DNA of 64,000 nt, taken from positions 110,627 to 174,626 of the forward strand of contig QEVK01000019.1 of the NCBI GenBank assembly GCA_003577315.1, in the 5' to 3' direction. The notes beneath the pieces are model-generated. The model was not told the origin of the DNA. It searched no databases and saw nothing but the letters and a program-made list of their open reading frames with translations. This stretch comes from Hyphomicrobiales bacterium (GTDB lineage Bacteria > Pseudomonadota > Alphaproteobacteria > Rhizobiales > Rhizobiaceae). Both the position numbers and the translations under genes were made by a program. Shown in pieces: positions 61,544 to 64,000 of the stretch. The stretch's first letter is position 1. Every line of letters begins with the position of its first letter.

Positions 61544-61630
61544 CATCGCCTCCGTAATCTTCGCCGCGAGAAAGGCGCGCCGGCCTCCCCCGAGGGTCCG
61601 GCGCGCGGGCAACGCTGACGGGGTGTTCAC

Positions 61631-64000
61631 ATGCGTTCGAGCGCGACAGCGCAACTGGCGATCGGCGAAACCGGCTACGGCCTGCGCGGCTTCGTGCAGC
61701 GGCAGGTGACGCGCGCCGCAGGACTCGCCGTGCTCGCGGCCACGGCCTTCTGCCTCGCCAGCCTCGCGACGTGGAATGTCGCCGACCCCTCCTTCAGCCA
61801 TGCCACCGACAATGTCGTCACCAACGCCATGGGCTATCCGGGCGCGGTGGCGGCCGACATACTGATGCAGTTCCTCGGCCTCGGCGCGGTGGTGGCGCTG
61901 GTGCCGGCGGTGGCCTGGGCGCTGCGGCTGGTCACGGCGCGGGGCATCGACCGCGTGCCGGCGCGCGCCGCCGCCTGGGCGGGCGCCGCCGCGCTCGGCG
62001 CCGGCATGATCGGCTGCATCGCGGCGCCGCCGACCTGGCCGCTTCCCTCCGGCCTCGGCGGCGTGATCGGCGACATGGCGCTCGCCTTGCCCTCGTGGCT
62101 CGCCGGCGGCTATCCCACGGGCGCGGCCGCCATCCTCACCGCCGCCGTGCTCGCCGGCCCGGCGCTGTGGCTGCTCGCCTTCGCCTCGACCGTCCTCGGC
62201 CGCTCGGCCGCCGCCGCGACCGCCGCGGCCTCGCCCCGGCGCGGGCCGGCCCGCCCGGCCGGGGAGGACGACCTCGACGCCGAGGACGAGGGCGACGACC
62301 GCGCCGGCTTCGTGGTCGCCGCCTTCGGCGCCGCCGCGCACTGGTGGCTGTCGGCGCAGGCCTTCGCGCGCCGCCGGCTCGCGGCCATGCCGCGCCGCGA
62401 TGCCGACAGGTGGGCCGGCGAATGGGACGACGAGGACGACGATTTCCCGGCGCCGCGCATCACCGCGCGCGCCGATGGACGCGCCGGCGGCCGGATGGGC
62501 GGCCGGGCGGGCGGGCGCATCGAGCCGGGCTTCGGCGACGCCGCGCCGCGCCTGGACGACGAGCCGCCCTTCGAGGCGGAGCGCGCCCCGTTCGACGAGG
62601 ATCTCGACGGCGACGAGGACGACGTCGTCATCCGTCCGACGCCCGCGCGCCCGATGTCCGAGCGCCCGGCGGGGGCGCAGGTGCGCCACTTCCGCTCCGA
62701 CGCCGCCACCCGCGTCGAGGCGCCCGCGCCGAGGCCGCAGGAGGGCGCGCGCGTGCAGCGCGAGGCGCAGCGCTCGCTGATCGGCCCGGCCGCATTCGAG
62801 CTGCCGTCGCTGCACTTCCTGTCGGAGGCGAGGAACGTCGTGCGCGATCCCTCGCTGTCGCAGGAGGCGCTGGAGCAGAACGCGCGGCTGCTGGAAGGCG
62901 TGCTGGAGGATTTCGGCGTCAAGGGCGAGATCATCCACGTGCGGCCCGGCCCGGTGGTCACGCTCTACGAGCTGGAGCCCGCGCCCGGCATCAAGTCGTC
63001 GCGCGTCATCGGGCTGGCCGACGACATCGCCCGCTCGATGAGCGCCATCGCCTGCCGCGTCGCGGTGGTGCCCGGCCGCAACGCCATCGGCATCGAGCTG
63101 CCCAACAGCCGGCGCGAGACGGTCTATCTGCGCGAGCTGCTCGCCAGCCGCGATTTCGAGCAGGCCAAGGCCAGGCTCGCGCTGGCGCTCGGCAAGACCA
63201 TCAACGGCGAGGCCGTCATCGCCGACATCGCCAAGTTCCCGCACCTGCTGGTGGCCGGCACCACCGGCTCCGGCAAGTCGGTGGCGATCAACACCATGAT
63301 CCTGTCGATCCTCTACCGCATGACGCCGCAGGAGTGCCGCCTGATCATGATCGACCCCAAGATGCTGGAGCTGTCGGTCTATGACGGCATCCCGCATCTG
63401 CTCACCCCCGTCGTCACCGACCCGAAGAAGGCGGTGGTCGCGCTCAAATGGACCGTGCGCGAGATGGAGGACCGCTACCGCAAGATGTCGAAGGTGGGCG
63501 TGCGCAACATCGACGGCTTCAACCAGCGCGTCGGCCAGGCGCAGAAGAAGGGCGAGCAGATCACCCGCACCGTGCAGACCGGCTTCGACCGCGAGACCGG
63601 CGAGGCGATCTACGAGACCGAGCATCTCGACCTCGAGCCGATGCCCTACATCGTCGTCATCATCGACGAGATGGCCGACCTGATGATGGTGGCCGGCAAG
63701 GACATCGAGGGCGCGGTGCAGCGGCTGGCGCAGATGGCGCGCGCCGCCGGCATCCACGTCATCATGGCCACGCAGCGCCCGTCCGTCGACGTCATCACCG
63801 GCACCATCAAGGCCAACTTCCCGACCCGCATCTCCTTCCAGGTGACGTCGAAGATCGACAGCCGCACCATCCTGGGCGAGCAGGGCGCCGAGCAGCTTCT
63901 GGGCATGGGCGACATGCTCTACATGGCCGGCGGCGGCCGCATCCAGCGCGTCCACGGCCCCTTCGTCTCCGACGACGAGGTCGAGAAGGTGGTGGCGCAT
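61631..64000 (+). CDS. ftsK: DNA translocase FtsK (3' end outside window)
   Basis: Open from the ATG at 61631 to the window end, 790 codons; the full protein is usually about 850-900. FtsK is anchored at the septum and pumps chromosome termini during division. About four N-terminal membrane helices occupy residues 25-185, then an acidic, low-complexity linker (about 190-390), then the alpha/beta/motor domains: [15 protein letters not shown] (Walker A at about 543-550), [24 protein letters not shown] (Walker B) and [20 protein letters not shown]. The gamma domain that reads KOPS sites would lie past the window edge. A CtrA box precedes it. Confidence 0.96.
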   Translation, partial: MRSSATAQLAIGETGYGLRGFVQRQVTRAAGLAVLAATAFCLASLATWNVADPSFSHATDNVVTNAMGYPGAVAADILMQFLGLGAVVALVPAVAWALRLVTARGIDRVPARAAAWAGAAALGAGMIGCIAAPPTWPLPSGLGGVIGDMALALPSWLAGGYPTGAAAILTAAVLAGPALWLLAFASTVLGRSAAAATAAASPRRGPARPAGEDDLDAEDEGDDRAGFVVAAFGAAAHWWLSAQAFARRRLAAMPRRDADRWAGEWDDEDDDFPAPRITARADGRAGGRMGGRAGGRIEPGFGDAAPRLDDEPPFEAERAPFDEDLDGDEDDVVIRPTPARPMSERPAGAQVRHFRSDAATRVEAPAPRPQEGARVQREAQRSLIGPAAFELPSLHFLSEARNVVRDPSLSQEALEQNARLLEGVLEDFGVKGEIIHVRPGPVVTLYELEPAPGIKSSRVIGLADDIARSMSAIACRVAVVPGRNAIGIELPNSRRETVYLRELLASRDFEQAKARLALALGKTINGEAVIADIAKFPHLLVAGTTGSGKSVAINTMILSILYRMTPQECRLIMIDPKMLELSVYDGIPHLLTPVVTDPKKAVVALKWTVREMEDRYRKMSKVGVRNIDGFNQRVGQAQKKGEQITRTVQTGFDRETGEAIYETEHLDLEPMPYIVVIIDEMADLMMVAGKDIEGAVQRLAQMARAAGIHVIMATQRPSVDVITGTIKANFPTRISFQVTSKIDSRTILGEQGAEQLLGMGDMLYMAGGGRIQRVHGPFVSDDEVEKVVAH

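Noticed and set aside
60764..64000. A 1078-codon minus-strand frame opposite ftsK
   Set aside because: The plus strand has intact FtsK motor motifs; the opposite frame is a GC shadow.

Overview
The window is a GC-rich (about 70% by eye) stretch of a bacterial chromosome with tightly packed, often overlapping genes. It looks like an alphaproteobacterium of the order Hyphomicrobiales (Rhizobiales), perhaps Phyllobacteriaceae-like. The evidence is the gene order priA / DUF4345 / atpHAGDC, the run obgE-proB-proA-nadD-rsfS-rlmH-envC-ctpA-DUF610-rppH, the Ala/Lys-rich N-terminal extension on AtpD, FnrL with fixNOQP/fixGHIS-type cbb3 oxidase genes, a CtrA-type site before ftsK, and a GATCGTTTC-type intergenic palindrome that I recall from this order. 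No rRNA, tRNA, CRISPR array, phage or insertion sequence was seen.

Layout. 1-6.6 kb: a partial PLP-homeostasis gene (minus), leuS-lptE, convergent fsa, then priA. 6.7-12.6 kb: a small membrane protein and the F1-ATPase operon atpHAGDC, with a large inverted repeat between atpD and atpC and a good terminator. 12.7-22.4 kb: a long minus-strand housekeeping operon running from obgE (glutamate-to-proline, NAD, ribosome-maturation and cell-envelope genes) down to rppH. 22.4-25.3 kb: an endonuclease-fold protein, a GNAT acetyltransferase, rpmA and rplU. 25.3-36.4 kb: a low-oxygen block with hemN, fnrL, a hemerythrin-like protein, ccoNOQP and ccoGHIS; three FNR-type boxes sit in its control regions. 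ccoN is broken by a frame-changing deletion near its 3' end. 36.4-41.5 kb: a five-gene peptide-type ABC importer. 41.5-45.3 kb: a GyrI-like protein, a GAF-Fis regulator, an aldehyde dehydrogenase and a DUF779 protein. 45.3-52.9 kb: two tandem paralogous TonB-dependent receptors, an unknown exported protein, and an HutW/HutX/ChuY-like set expected to take up heme and open it without oxygen. 53.3-56.1 kb: DUF2249, DUF59 and two unknown small proteins face fdxA, ohr and DUF488 across a region with two NsrR-like palindromes. 56.2-59.9 kb: a lipoprotein, a LysR regulator, a cyclo-ligase-like protein and a lone aa3-type oxidase subunit I. 60-61.3 kb: an AT-richer divergent pair, one member carrying an I78 inhibitor domain. 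61.6 kb to the end: ftsK, incomplete at the window edge.

How it fits together. The middle of the window reads as a low-oxygen and nitrosative-stress adaptation region. FnrL probably controls its own intergenic region, hemN, the cbb3 oxidase and its assembly genes. The heme-breakdown set and the DUF2249/DUF59/fdxA set may share an Rrf2-type (NsrR-like) regulator. The strongest second-look items are the ccoN deletion, the anaerobic heme cluster with duplicated receptors, the NsrR-like palindromes, an unexplained 23-bp palindrome before the hemerythrin gene, and the I78-domain divergent pair. Coordinates and motif positions were read by eye; no database search was possible.
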